Positions 1 through 9,221 of a stretch of DNA of 64,000 nucleotides are shown here, piece after piece (within the stretch, counting starts at the first letter, position 1; every line of letters begins with the position of its first letter). The position numbers were made by a program, and so were the translations under genes. The notes under the pieces are model-generated. The model saw only the letters and a list, made by a program, of their open reading frames with translations, was not told the origin of the DNA and did no database searches. The stretch is from Bacillus sp. REN16. Lineage in GTDB: Bacteria > Bacillota > Bacilli > Bacillales > Bacillaceae_L. The stretch spans positions 248,001 to 312,000 of the forward strand of contig NZ_JAJFZK010000001.1 of the NCBI RefSeq assembly GCF_020731355.1, in the 5' to 3' direction.

Positions 1-1
1 T

Positions 2-2839
2 GGCCAGCTCCTGAAAGTCTCTAAAAAAGTAACGATTGCTTTAACGGTTGATAAAGCTTATGATGTTCCACCACATGATTTAAGTCTTTTCCGAATGACT
101 GGAAAAACCTATCAATCTATTATTCAGTATGCGAATGAAAATGGAATTAAGGTTTCAGAGCCGATTTTGTTAACAACTCAGTATCGGTATTCCTCTGAAC
201 CGTCGTTAGCTCATTTAGAAAGATATTTCGATGAAAGACCAACTGTTCCATATCAGGATCGAGCGTCAATCACGTTGGGCCAGGCTGTGAATCGACGTGC
301 AGAAATAGAAGGGATTGCCCGTGAGATTCAAAAATTAGCAAGAGATAAAAACTACCGCTTTCGTGATATCGCGATAATGATTCGGAATGCAAGCGATTAT
401 CATGAAATGATAGAAACCATTTTTCAGGATTATCATATTCCATTTTTCATTGACCAAAAGCGTTCGATGTTAAATCATCCGCTAATTGAACTAATACGTT
501 CAAGTCTTGAAGTTGTTAGCAGTAACTGGCGCTATGAGTCTGTATTTCGCTGTGTCAAGACAGATCTTTTATATCCGTTTGGAGAGAAGATTTCCACACT
601 TCGCGAGGATATGGACAAGCTTGAAAACTATGTGCTTGAATATGGGATTCAAGGCTATAAATGGACAAACGGGAAGCGTTGGAAGTATAAGCGGATAAGA
701 GGATTAGAGGATTCTGATCTACCGCAAACAGATAAAGAACGAGAGTATGAGGACAGGCTTAACGAACTTCGTACGATGATTGTAGAGCCATTATTAGTTC
801 TGGGGAAACGTCTCCAAAAGGCAAAGGACGGCAGGAGTATGTGTGAGGCGCTCTTCCTGTATTTAGAGGATCTTGAAATCCCCGCAAAAGTGGAAGAGAT
901 GAAGCTAAACGCGGAAGTTTCAGGACGACTTTCAGAAGCAAGAGAAAATGACCAGGTATGGAATGCGGTTTTAGAATTGCTTGACCAATATGTCGAAATC
1001 ATCGGTGACGAGAAAGTATCGCTAACGATGTTCAGCGATATGATTGAAACTGGTTTAGAGAGCATGCGATTTGCGCTTGTACCACCTGCGATTGACCAAG
1101 TGCTCGTAGCAAGTTTGGAGCGTTCACGATTTTCAAACATCAAATGTACCTTTATTATCGGTGCGAATGATGGTGTTTTACCTGCTCGCCTAAATGAGGA
1201 AGGGGTATTTTCAGAATCCGATCGGGAAGCCCTAGGTGATGCGGGACTACAATTAGCCCCTGGAAGCAGAGAAACTTTACTAGATGAAAATTTCCTAATT
1301 TACGGTGCGTTAACAAGTCCCGAGGAAGCATTATATATTAGCTATCCATTAGCAAATGAAGAAGGAAAATCATTGCTGCCATCACCAATTATTAAGCGTC
1401 TAAAGGATATCTTTCCAAATTTAGAAGAAAAGTTTTATATGAATGAGCCGTCAGAGCTCACCATGGCAGAGCAGCTTGAATATATCGCCAACCCGGATGT
1501 CGCGTTATCTTCTCTGGCAACACAATTGCAAGCATGGAAAAAGCAGTATCCAATTCAGGATTTATGGTGGGATGTCTATAATTATTTCGCAAACCACGAT
1601 GAAATGAAGTTTAAAAGTCAGCTTGTTTTAAGCAGTTTATTCTATAAAAATAGGCCCAAAAAGTTATCAAACGAAATAACCGAAGCCCTATACGGCGACC
1701 ATATTCAAGGCAGTGTCTCTCGAATGGAAGTTTTCCAGGGATGTGCGTTCTCTCACTTTGCAAGTTATGGTTTACAGTTAAAAGAACGTAAAGTATTTCG
1801 CTTGGAATCACCAGATATCGGTGATTTATTCCATGCGGCCCTGAAGAAAATTGCTGACTCTCTTAGAATCAATGGAATTGACTGGCGTGACTTAACAAAA
1901 GAGCAATGTGACATGCTTGCCGCAAAGGCAGTAGAAGAATTAGCACCACGGTTACAGAAGGAAATTTTATTGAGTTCAAATCGCTATCACTATATCATGC
2001 ATAAGCTGCAAAAAATTATCAGCCGGGCATCGAAGATACTAAGTGATCATGCTAAGGCAAGTGGCTTTGCCCCAGTAGGGATTGAATTAGGTTTTGGTAA
2101 GAAGGGACCTCTCCCTCCAATCCGTTTTACTCTAGATAATGGCGGTACAATGGAGCTTGTTGGCAGAATTGACCGAGTGGATAAAGCAGAGAGCTCGAAA
2201 GGTGTTTTATTGCGCGTCATTGACTATAAATCAAGTCAAAAGGCACTTAATCTTTCCGAGGTATATTATGGACTCGCTTTGCAAATGTTAACTTATTTGG
2301 ATGTCATTATTACGCATTCTAAGGATTGGATTGGGACCGCCGCAAAACCTGCAGGTGTCCTATATTTTCATATCCATGATCCATTAATTCATTCTAATAA
2401 AGTATTACCTGAGGATAAAATTGAGGAGGAAATCTTTAAGAGATTTAAAATGAAGGGACTCTTATTAGGGGATGAGGAATCGGTTCGCTTAATGGACCAA
2501 TCCCTTGGGACTGGCTATTCTCAAATAGTCTCTGCTGCGATTAAGAAGGACGGAAGCTTTTATTCTAATTCTCAGGTAGCAAGTGAAGAAGAGCTTGGTT
2601 ATCTTCGTAATCATGTACGTGGTATCTTCAAAAACACTGGTAACAGGATTACGAATGGTGAAATTGATATTGCGCCATATAAGCTTAAGGATAAAACAGC
2701 CTGTACGTTCTGTCCATTTAAGTCTGTTTGTCAGTTTGATCAAAGCTTAGAGGAAAATAATTTTCGTGTCCTGCCAAATGAGAGTAAAGATGTAATTCTC
2801 GGGAAAATTCGGAATGGAGGTGTGAAGATTCATGACTAA
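2..2839 (+). CDS. addB: AddB, ATP-dependent helicase/nuclease subunit B (5' partial)
   Basis: Subunit B of the AddAB double-strand-break resection complex (the Firmicute RecBCD equivalent), cytoplasmic. The frame is open from base 2, so the start and roughly the first 200 residues lie upstream; about 945 residues are visible of a family length near 1,160. The C-terminal RecB-type nuclease is seen as RVIDYKSS. The four iron-sulfur cysteines that staple this domain are present: one in VFQGCAFSHF and three in CTFCPFKSVC near the end. The gene overlaps addA by 8 bp, which implies translational coupling. The internal Met at 95 is not the start, since homologous AddB sequence continues upstream of it. 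Confidence 0.95.
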   Translation, partial: GQLLKVSKKVTIALTVDKAYDVPPHDLSLFRMTGKTYQSIIQYANENGIKVSEPILLTTQYRYSSEPSLAHLERYFDERPTVPYQDRASITLGQAVNRRAEIEGIAREIQKLARDKNYRFRDIAIMIRNASDYHEMIETIFQDYHIPFFIDQKRSMLNHPLIELIRSSLEVVSSNWRYESVFRCVKTDLLYPFGEKISTLREDMDKLENYVLEYGIQGYKWTNGKRWKYKRIRGLEDSDLPQTDKEREYEDRLNELRTMIVEPLLVLGKRLQKAKDGRSMCEALFLYLEDLEIPAKVEEMKLNAEVSGRLSEARENDQVWNAVLELLDQYVEIIGDEKVSLTMFSDMIETGLESMRFALVPPAIDQVLVASLERSRFSNIKCTFIIGANDGVLPARLNEEGVFSESDREALGDAGLQLAPGSRETLLDENFLIYGALTSPEEALYISYPLANEEGKSLLPSPIIKRLKDIFPNLEEKFYMNEPSELTMAEQLEYIANPDVALSSLATQLQAWKKQYPIQDLWWDVYNYFANHDEMKFKSQLVLSSLFYKNRPKKLSNEITEALYGDHIQGSVSRMEVFQGCAFSHFASYGLQLKERKVFRLESPDIGDLFHAALKKIADSLRINGIDWRDLTKEQCDMLAAKAVEELAPRLQKEILLSSNRYHYIMHKLQKIISRASKILSDHAKASGFAPVGIELGFGKKGPLPPIRFTLDNGGTMELVGRIDRVDKAESSKGVLLRVIDYKSSQKALNLSEVYYGLALQMLTYLDVIITHSKDWIGTAAKPAGVLYFHIHDPLIHSNKVLPEDKIEEEIFKRFKMKGLLLGDEESVRLMDQSLGTGYSQIVSAAIKKDGSFYSNSQVASEEELGYLRNHVRGIFKNTGNRITNGEIDIAPYKLKDKTACTFCPFKSVCQFDQSLEENNFRVLPNESKDVILGKIRNGGVKIHD

Positions 2840-5800
2840 TCTCATACTAAAGCCAGAAGGAAGCCAATGGACAGATGACCAATGGAAAGCCATCGTCTCA
2901 AGTGGTCAAGATATTTTAGTTGCTGCGGCGGCTGGGTCCGGTAAAACAGCTGTACTTGTTGAGCGGATCATTCGAAAGATTTTAGCGAAGGAAAATCCGG
3001 TTGATGTTGACCGTTTACTGGTTGTGACTTTTACGAATGCATCAGCAGCTGAAATGCGCAATCGAATCGGTGAAGCGCTGGAAAAAGCATTAAAAGAAGA
3101 TCCGGCCTCCTTGCATGTTAGAAGACAGCTTAGCTTGCTAAATCGAGCTTCGATTTCTACAATTCACTCATTCTGCTTAGAAGTCATTCGAAAGTTTTAT
3201 TACTTAATCGATATTGACCCAGGTTTTCGAATAGCGGATTCGACAGAAGCGGAAACTTTACGGGACGAGGTAATGGAGGAGCTGTTTGAAAAACATTACA
3301 GTGATCAAGAAAACATGAAATTCTTTGATTTAGTAGACCGCTTTACAAATGACCGAACCGATGTCGAATTACAAAATATGATTCGAAAACTATATGAATT
3401 TTCACTGGCCCATCCAACGCCAGTTGAATGGCTTAAGCAAATTGAAGAAGATTACCGTGTCGATGATCAGTCATTTGATCAAACACCATATATTCCATAT
3501 TTGCTAGCTGATATTTCACTTCAGCTAGAGGGGGCAAAAGCAAATTTAGAGCATGCGATGGATTTGATACGTATGCCTGGGGGGCCAGCACCACGAGCGG
3601 AAAATATCGAAGCTGATTTGGAGCAAATACACCGTCTTTTACACGCGAAGAACCATTCATGGACGGCACTCTACCATGAAATGCAAACTCTTGTGTTTGG
3701 AAGAGCAAAGCCTGTTAAGGGTGATGAGTATGATGAAAATCTAAAAGATCAGGTTACAAAGCTAAGGGATGACGCGAAAAAGCTGGTTGAAAAAATAAAA
3801 GAAGATTTGTTCAGTCGACCACCTGAAAGCTATTTAGATAATATTAAAGAAATGCAGCCTTCCATTGAAATGCTGGTTCAGCTTGTAATAGAATTTGGCG
3901 AGAGATTTCAGAAGGTGAAAGAAGAAAAAGGACTTGTCGACTTTTCAGATTTGGAACATTTTTGTCTAGAAATTCTTCGTAAAAAAGGAACGGCATCAAA
4001 CGATTTTGTGCCATCAGAAGCAGCCCTTGAATACCGGGTTCAGTTTGAGGAAGCATTTGTTGATGAATACCAGGACACAAATATGGTGCAGGAATCCATT
4101 TTAAAGCTTGTTACAAAAGTTGGAGAAGCGACCGGGAATATGTTCATGGTTGGGGATGTGAAACAGTCGATTTATCGCTTCCGTCTTGCAGAACCCATGT
4201 TATTTTTAAGTAAATACAAACGGTTTACTGGGTCCGGACAAAATACAGGGTTAAGAATCGATTTGTCGAAGAACTTCCGGAGCCGTGCAGAAGTCTTGGA
4301 TGGAACGAATTATTTGTTCAAACAAATCATGGGTGAAGCAGTTGGTGAGATCGAATATGACGATGATGCTGAATTAAAGCTGGGCGCTGATTATCCCGAA
4401 AGCGATCAAATGGCTGCTGAATTAGTATTAATTGATAAAAATGGCCAAGAAGCCGAGAAGTTTGTACCAGATGAAGATTCCGATGATGAGGAGCAAATTG
4501 TCCTTTTTGATGAAGCTGAACTTGAAACAGCACAGCTCGAGGCACGTGCGATGGCAAAACAAATTAAGATTTTGATCTCTTCCGGGTTTCAAGTATTCGA
4601 CCGAAAAGAAAATCGAATGAAAAGCATCACGTATCGGGATATTGTCATTCTGATGCGTTCGATGCCATGGGCTCCTCAAATTATGGAGGAATTCAAACAG
4701 CAAGGAATCCCTATTTATGCTGATTTATCAACAGGCTATTTTGATGCAACAGAAGTAGCCATTATGATGTCATTATTAAAAGTGATTGATAATCCGTTTC
4801 AGGATATTCCGTTAGCATCTGTTTTACGTTCACCGATTGTTGGACTTGAAGCAGACGAGTTGGCAAAAATTCGAACATATGAAAAAAATACCCCTTACTA
4901 TGAGGCTTTAAAGGTATTCTTAAAGGAAACATCTTCTGATGATGCAACACATGAGAAGGTTGAGCAGTTTTATCATAAATTAGAAAACTGGCGTACAAGA
5001 GCAAGAACAGGTTCATTGTCTGATTTGATTTGGCAATTGTACCGTGAGACTTATTTTTATGATTTTGTAGGAGGCATGCCTGGCGGAAAGCAGCGGCAAG
5101 CAAACCTCAGGGCCCTATATGATCGTGCAAGGCAATATGAAGCCACTTCCTTTAGGGGCTTATTCAGGTTCTTGCGATTTATTGAGCGTATGCAGGATCG
5201 TGGCGATGATCTAGGTACGGCAAGAGCACTTGGAGAACAAGAAGATGTTGTTCGCCTTATGACCATTCATAAAAGTAAGGGACTAGAATTCCCGGTCGTA
5301 TTTGTTGGCGGACTTTCAAAGCAATTTAATATGATGGATTTAAATAAAAAGTATTTATTAGATAAAGAGCTAGGTTTTGGTACGAAATATGTAAATCCTA
5401 CGCTTCGGATTAGCTATCCGACTTTACCGATGCTTGCGATTAAGAAAAAAATGCATCTTGAATTAATTTCAGAAGAAATGCGTGTTCTATATGTTGCTCT
5501 CACAAGAGCCAAGGAAAAACTTTATCTAGTAGGCACTGTAAAGGTTTTAGATAAGCAGCTCATTAAATGGCAGGCAACATTACAAAATAAAGACTGGTTA
5601 CTTGCGGACCATACAAGGGCTGGAGCTAAGTCTTATTTGGATTGGATTGGACCTGGTTTAATTAGACATAAGGATGCTGAGCTGCTTCGGGGGGGCGAAA
5701 CAGTCAACCAACTGCCAGCTGACATTGTAAATCATCCAGCAAAATGGGAAATTCGGTCAATCCCTGCTGTTGAATTGCAAAAGGTTGAGGTTGGGGAAGA

Positions 5801-6593
5801 AAGCACGCATGAACAAATTGAGGCGGCATTAAAGGAAGGAAAACCAATTCCGGTTAGCAGTGATGCTTCTGAACAGATTGAACATCAATTAACATGGCAA
5901 TATCCTTTTAAGTCAGCTGCAAATAAGCGCTCAAAACAGTCTGTTTCTGAAATTAAAAGACAACGAGAACGTATGGATGAACAAAGTGATGTAGCTTTTC
6001 TGCCACAGTTCCGTGCAGCAAGTGCAGACCGCCCAAGGTTCATGCAGCAAAAATCGTTAACACCTGCAGAACGTGGAACCGCGATGCATATGGTCATGCA
6101 GCATATTAATTTAAATGAACCAATCAGTGAGAATTCGATTCGCGAGCAGATTCAAAAAATGGTTCATAACGAATTATTAATTCAAGAGCAAGCCGATGTA
6201 ATTGATGTAATGAGCATTCTTGGATTTTTTGAATCGGGGATTGCACTGCGTATGTTGGCAGCAGAAAATGTTAGACGTGAGGTACCTTTTAGTGTTGCAA
6301 TTCCTGCGGTCGAAGCCTATGCAGACTGGTCGGATGAACAACAGGAAAATGTTCTCATTCAAGGAGTCATCGATTGTATCTTTGAAGATGAAAATGGAAT
6401 TGTCCTAATTGATTATAAAACCGACACCATTACCGGTAAGTTTAAAAGCTTTGAGGATGCAAAGCCTGCACTAGAAGATCGCTATCGAGTGCAGCTTGAA
6501 TTGTACAGTAAAGCAATCGAATATATATGGCGAAAACCACTAAATGAAAGATATTTATACTTTTTTGATGGTGGGTATTTGTTAGAAGTATAG
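2832..6593 (+). CDS. addA: AddA, ATP-dependent helicase/nuclease subunit A
   Basis: UvrD-family helicase plus nuclease subunit of AddAB; it loads RecA after resecting broken ends. 1,253 residues, full length for the family. Walker A AAAGSGKTAVLV lies near residue 35, the Walker B region DEYQDTN near 415, the late helicase motif VRLMTIHKSKGLEFPVVF near 815, and the RecB-type nuclease IDYKTD near 1195. The start ATG lies inside the end of addB. It is followed directly by a strong terminator, so addBA forms its own transcription unit; the sbcD-sbcC genes that follow in B. subtilis are missing as intact genes. Confidence 0.97.
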   Translation: MTNLILKPEGSQWTDDQWKAIVSSGQDILVAAAAGSGKTAVLVERIIRKILAKENPVDVDRLLVVTFTNASAAEMRNRIGEALEKALKEDPASLHVRRQLSLLNRASISTIHSFCLEVIRKFYYLIDIDPGFRIADSTEAETLRDEVMEELFEKHYSDQENMKFFDLVDRFTNDRTDVELQNMIRKLYEFSLAHPTPVEWLKQIEEDYRVDDQSFDQTPYIPYLLADISLQLEGAKANLEHAMDLIRMPGGPAPRAENIEADLEQIHRLLHAKNHSWTALYHEMQTLVFGRAKPVKGDEYDENLKDQVTKLRDDAKKLVEKIKEDLFSRPPESYLDNIKEMQPSIEMLVQLVIEFGERFQKVKEEKGLVDFSDLEHFCLEILRKKGTASNDFVPSEAALEYRVQFEEAFVDEYQDTNMVQESILKLVTKVGEATGNMFMVGDVKQSIYRFRLAEPMLFLSKYKRFTGSGQNTGLRIDLSKNFRSRAEVLDGTNYLFKQIMGEAVGEIEYDDDAELKLGADYPESDQMAAELVLIDKNGQEAEKFVPDEDSDDEEQIVLFDEAELETAQLEARAMAKQIKILISSGFQVFDRKENRMKSITYRDIVILMRSMPWAPQIMEEFKQQGIPIYADLSTGYFDATEVAIMMSLLKVIDNPFQDIPLASVLRSPIVGLEADELAKIRTYEKNTPYYEALKVFLKETSSDDATHEKVEQFYHKLENWRTRARTGSLSDLIWQLYRETYFYDFVGGMPGGKQRQANLRALYDRARQYEATSFRGLFRFLRFIERMQDRGDDLGTARALGEQEDVVRLMTIHKSKGLEFPVVFVGGLSKQFNMMDLNKKYLLDKELGFGTKYVNPTLRISYPTLPMLAIKKKMHLELISEEMRVLYVALTRAKEKLYLVGTVKVLDKQLIKWQATLQNKDWLLADHTRAGAKSYLDWIGPGLIRHKDAELLRGGETVNQLPADIVNHPAKWEIRSIPAVELQKVEVGEESTHEQIEAALKEGKPIPVSSDASEQIEHQLTWQYPFKSAANKRSKQSVSEIKRQRERMDEQSDVAFLPQFRAASADRPRFMQQKSLTPAERGTAMHMVMQHINLNEPISENSIREQIQKMVHNELLIQEQADVIDVMSILGFFESGIALRMLAAENVRREVPFSVAIPAVEAYADWSDEQQENVLIQGVIDCIFEDENGIVLIDYKTDTITGKFKSFEDAKPALEDRYRVQLELYSKAIEYIWRKPLNERYLYFFDGGYLLEV

Positions 6594-6596
6594 ATA

Positions 6597-6637
6597 AAAA
6601 AGTACTACTCCTAATTTGGAGCAGTACTTTTTTTGGT
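6597..6637 (+). terminator. Terminator of addBA
   Basis: The stem AAAGTACT-A-CTCC pairs with GGAG-C-AGTACTTT, followed by a T run, starting four bases after the addA stop. Confidence 0.85.
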
Positions 6638-6675
6638 TAATTTCCAGTTATCACTATCAATCTAGGGCATCCTCT

Positions 6676-6849
6676 ATGTTAAAATTAAAGTTTTCAACGA
6701 GCTTGAAGAAAGACGTACGGAGCTTGAACGTAGGTGTTATTAGCCACGTTCAGGAATTAAGGGCCAGATTGCCCAAACGCTTAATTGTTGAACCAGCTAA
6801 ACCATTTGCAAGAGGACATTTTTTAGATTGGAAACTTTATAAGAAAATA
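6676..6849 (+). pseudogene. sbcC: SbcC C-terminal remnant
   Basis: A short open frame contains GVISHVQELRARLPKRLIV (frame of 6730), which resembles the conserved C-terminal block of the SbcC/Rad50 exonuclease subunit (the D-loop/H-loop 'ISHV.EL' region after Walker B). Nothing upstream resembles the ATPase head or coiled coil, and no good ribosome site precedes it. In B. subtilis, sbcD and sbcC follow addA at exactly this place, so I infer a scar left by deletion of sbcDC. It is followed by its own terminator. The assignment rests on one motif and synteny; a short random ORF is the alternative. Confidence 0.6.
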
Positions 6850-6850
6850 G

Positions 6851-6877
6851 AAAAAAAGGCCACAATGGCCTTTTTTT
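6851..6877 (+). terminator. Terminator behind the SbcC remnant
   Basis: AAAAAAAGGCC / GGCCTTTTTTT is a perfect hairpin around ACAAT. It can work in both directions and probably once ended the sbcC transcript; it can also stop readthrough from gerPF. Confidence 0.8.
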
Positions 6878-6879
6878 CT

Positions 6880-7007
6880 GTCTAGCTCCAGGCGCCATCG
6901 GCTCGAGGTCACAAGCCAATCGCTTCGGAAGGCAAAGAGAGCCTTCTGTCAGCACTTGTCTTTTGCATGTCGCCGATAGCCGATAGGCAGGCGCCTTGCG
7001 CTTTTCC
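6880..7007. repeat. Intergenic repeat family B, copy 1
   Basis: Starts TGTCTAGCTCCAGGCGCC and ends CAGGCGCCTTGCGCTTTTC. The ends are partly inverted (GGCGCC...GGCGCC) and the interior folds into further dyads (CCTTC/GAAGG). Related copies are at 32501-32623 and, inverted, at 57341-57518, with a stub at 13871-13900. It fills the whole gap between the preceding terminator and gerPF. It has no ORF. Confidence 0.8.
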
Positions 7008-7009
7008 AA

Positions 7010-7228
7010 CTATGCATTCGCTTTTATGAGTTGGTCTGCAAAATCTTCATCATTTGTATTTGTAGCATTTAGGCCATTATTTGTACAGATAAAATCTCCT
7101 GTATTAAATGAGCCTGATCCTGAATATGTTTTAGCCGAATCCTTTGGTGAAACATAGAAGGAGTCACCAAAATTCACAACCCCACCACCGACACTGTTTA
7201 TTTTAATGGGTCCAACTACTGAAGGCAT
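7010..7228 (-). CDS. gerPF: GerPF, spore germination protein
   Basis: Last gene of the gerPABCDEF operon, which is needed for nutrient germinants to pass the spore coat to receptors in the inner membrane. 72 residues beginning MPSVVGPIKINSVGGG; the GerPA/GerPF family signature (V/I)NSVG...(V/N)FGD and GSGSFNTGD are both present. It is a clear paralogue of gerPA, the first gene of the operon (same start, same SFNTGD box). Expected to be a coat-associated protein made in the mother cell. Confidence 0.95.
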   Translation of the reverse strand: MPSVVGPIKINSVGGGVVNFGDSFYVSPKDSAKTYSGSGSFNTGDFICTNNGLNATNTNDEDFADQLIKANA

Positions 7229-7289
7229 ACTAGTTCATCCTTTAAAAGTTCTTTTTATTTTTAATCATATGAGTAAAATAGGCATTTCG

Positions 7290-7673
7290 TTACTTATTGT
7301 GTTTCGATTTTTCATCAAGCAGCTTTCGGATATGCTTTACCTTTGATTCGGCGTGAATTGTTTCAGTTGAACCTATCTGTACAACAGCAGATGACGATAC
7401 ACCATTCACTCGGATGGAATCCACTTTAATAATAGGGTTTTGATTAAATACATTCATATTAACCGTTTCTGTTACCTTCACTTTTGGCAATTCCCTAGAG
7501 AAAATCGGATATTTGGAAAAGTCTCCTTCATTCGTAAAGAACACAGGAACCTCTCTTTGTACGGCAAGTGCCTGGGAAACAGGGGTGATTTTTTTTGAAT
7601 CACCGACTTCTAGAATGCCACTAAAAGATAATGAATTGATCTTAATAAAGTCAACAACTGAAATCCTTTGCAT
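7290..7673 (-). CDS. gerPE: GerPE, spore germination protein
   Basis: Fifth gene of the gerP operon, 127 residues. The N-terminal segment (SVVDFIKINSLSFSGILEVGDS) and an internal one (IRVNGVSSSAVVQIGS) look like two copies of the short beta-rich unit also seen in GerPA, B, D and F. Its start lies only seven bases past the gerPD stop. The likely ribosome site is AAGGGTG inside the end of gerPD. Its role in coat permeability follows from the family and is not visible in the sequence. Confidence 0.93.
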   Translation of the reverse strand: MQRISVVDFIKINSLSFSGILEVGDSKKITPVSQALAVQREVPVFFTNEGDFSKYPIFSRELPKVKVTETVNMNVFNQNPIIKVDSIRVNGVSSSAVVQIGSTETIHAESKVKHIRKLLDEKSKHNK

Positions 7674-7679
7674 CCTCCA

Positions 7680-7859
7680 TCACCCTTGAGGCGCCAATGG
7701 AACAAATGGCCCGATAATAAGTGATTCAGCTGGTGTATCAAAGGCAGAGGCCATCGAAATTGTTTTTGCATCTCCAATAATAAATACTGATGATGTGGAT
7801 ACACCAACAATATCCACATGACCAACATGGATTTCCTTATTTACAACTGTAAAGTTCAC
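7680..7859 (-). CDS. gerPD: GerPD, spore germination protein
   Basis: 59-residue GerP family protein read from a GTG start (MNFTVVNKEIHVGHVDIVGV in translation). It carries the family unit GVSTSSVFIIGDAKTI. The GTG overlaps the gerPC stop in GTGA, so the two are translationally coupled. Longer open frames in the same place on other phases do not resemble anything; synteny and similarity to GerPB pick out this frame. Confidence 0.9.
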   Translation of the reverse strand: MNFTVVNKEIHVGHVDIVGVSTSSVFIIGDAKTISMASAFDTPAESLIIGPFVPLAPQG

Positions 7860-8482
7860 GTATCTTTCCCTTCTTTCATGTTTTCTGGGAGATTATTGAG
7901 ATATGCTGTGATAGAATTTTGAATATCTAATTTTAATCTATCAACTGTCGCTTCAAATATATCATGTAACCGTGCAGGATCCTGAAGCTCAGCTTGCTTT
8001 TGTTCTAGGTAAAAGATAATTCGCTCATTGATTTGCTTCTGGATGTCTTCCACAATAAATTGGACATGTTCAACTGGTAGGGACGATCTCTCATTTGTTA
8101 ACATGTTTTGAATATAAACGGAACATTCATTATTTAAGTATGCATCGATCTCATTCTGAATACGATGGACGAGGTCCTTGTGGGAATGTCTCACCTCAGG
8201 TATATTCATCTTACTTTGTGAAACTGCAAAATCTTCAATCTGTTCACCGTTCGTAGGGTTTAATCCAATGTTTAATGTACCTTCCAATGTCTCTACCTTC
8301 AGTTGATCAAATTTATATTCGATTTTATCGATATGGGTTGTTGGTTTGTTCTTGATTTCCTTAAGTTCTTTTTCAATATTTTCGAGGATTTTTTCCAAAT
8401 GTGAAATTCGTGTATTTTGCTGTTCAATATAATAATGAAGGCTCCGAACATAAACAGTTATATCATAAGGATATGAGTACAT
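7856..8482 (-). CDS. gerPC: GerPC, spore germination protein
   Basis: 208 residues, the only non-repeat-type protein of the gerP operon. The N-terminal half is a predicted coiled coil (YIEQQNTRISHLEKILENIEKELKEIKN), followed by a central strand-rich part (KVETLEGTLNIGLNP) typical of GerPC, and a helical C-terminus. The second ATG (8482) is chosen because GGGTGA lies six bases in front of it; the ATG two codons upstream is too close. GerPC is required for the germination phenotype in Bacillus, but its biochemical role is not known. Confidence 0.93.
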   Translation of the reverse strand: MYSYPYDITVYVRSLHYYIEQQNTRISHLEKILENIEKELKEIKNKPTTHIDKIEYKFDQLKVETLEGTLNIGLNPTNGEQIEDFAVSQSKMNIPEVRHSHKDLVHRIQNEIDAYLNNECSVYIQNMLTNERSSLPVEHVQFIVEDIQKQINERIIFYLEQKQAELQDPARLHDIFEATVDRLKLDIQNSITAYLNNLPENMKEGKDT

Positions 8483-8553
8483 AAGCATTCACCCTTTCCG
8501 TAAAGCTGGTATATTACCTTATGCATGAACGGTAAAATGGGTGAATGCCTAGA

Positions 8554-8766
8554 TTAAGAAGGTGAAACTAATGGAACAGCATGAGTATCAAGGGTTGATG
8601 TTTGATTTCCGATTTGAGGGGCTGGTTCAGTAAAGCCCCCAGTATTATGAAGATGGGCAGATGGTTTGATCAGGCCAGCACTGCCAATTTGCAAAACAGA
8701 TGAATTACTAACACTGCCGACCCGTAAGGTTTGAATACAAATACTTTGGTTAATATAAAAATTCAT
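8554..8766 (-). CDS. gerPB: GerPB, spore germination protein
   Basis: 70 residues, second gene of the gerP operon. The N-terminus MNFYINQSICIQTLRVGSVS and the unit SVSNSSVLQIGSAG match the GerPB/GerPD family. The tail is rich in Pro, Thr and Ser and probably unstructured. It lies 14 bp after gerPA and about 70 bp before gerPC. Confidence 0.93.
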   Translation of the reverse strand: MNFYINQSICIQTLRVGSVSNSSVLQIGSAGLIKPSAHLHNTGGFTEPAPQIGNQTSTLDTHAVPLVSPS

Positions 8767-8780
8767 GTTTGCACCACTCC

Positions 8781-9002
8781 TTATGCATTACCAACAATTA
8801 CTTGGTCAATTTTATCTGTATCGTAAGTGTTAGTGACACTTTGATTATTGTAAACTGAAAGTCCATCCCCTGTATTAAATGAGCCTGCACCTGCAAATGT
8901 CTTTGCTGTGCTGGACGGGGAAATTTGAAAGACATCACCAATATTCATGACACTGCTATTTCCAATACTATTTACTTTTATAGCTCCTACGATTGCTGGC
9001 AT
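8781..9002 (-). CDS. gerPA: GerPA, spore germination protein
   Basis: 73 residues starting [15 protein letters not shown]; first gene of the operon. The upstream in-frame extension is rejected because AAGGGTG lies in front of the ATG at 9002. It shares GAGSFNTGD with GerPF. A sigma-K-like promoter lies about 80 bp upstream, consistent with mother-cell expression late in sporulation. Confidence 0.94.
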   Translation of the reverse strand: MPAIVGAIKVNSIGNSSVMNIGDVFQISPSSTAKTFAGAGSFNTGDGLSVYNNQSVTNTYDTDKIDQVIVGNA

Positions 9003-9080
9003 ACAAAAACACCCTTTTACAAACAAGTTACCGATTTTTTTAAAAGAGATATCAATCAATCAGTAAAAGAACAGTTTTTT

Positions 9081-9108
9081 TATTCTATGAATAATGCCCA
9101 GAAGATGT
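9081..9108 (-). promoter_or_regulatory. Sigma-K-type promoter of gerP
   Basis: On the minus strand the -10 element CATAGAATA (9081-9089) fits the sigma-K consensus CATANNNTA exactly. An AC dinucleotide (9107-9108) lies 17 bp upstream, matching the minimal -35. GerK-dependent transcription of gerP is known in Bacillus to be sigma-K driven. Confidence 0.75.
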
Positions 9109-9221
9109 GATTTATCCATAGGGGTACATGTGAAATTGAGATTAGTATTTTAAAAATTACCTAGTGTTTCCAATTCAATTCTCTTATAATCGAAATAGGA
9201 AAATGTTAAGGAGTTGTATGC

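Noticed and set aside
6616-6885. The 89-codon frame as an intact gene
   Set aside because: It starts inside the addA terminator, has no ribosome site and its end runs into another terminator; only the middle resembles SbcC.
7610-7828. A longer open frame over the gerPD position
   Set aside because: It does not resemble GerP proteins and overlaps gerPE; the 59-codon GTG frame matches GerPD and couples to gerPC.
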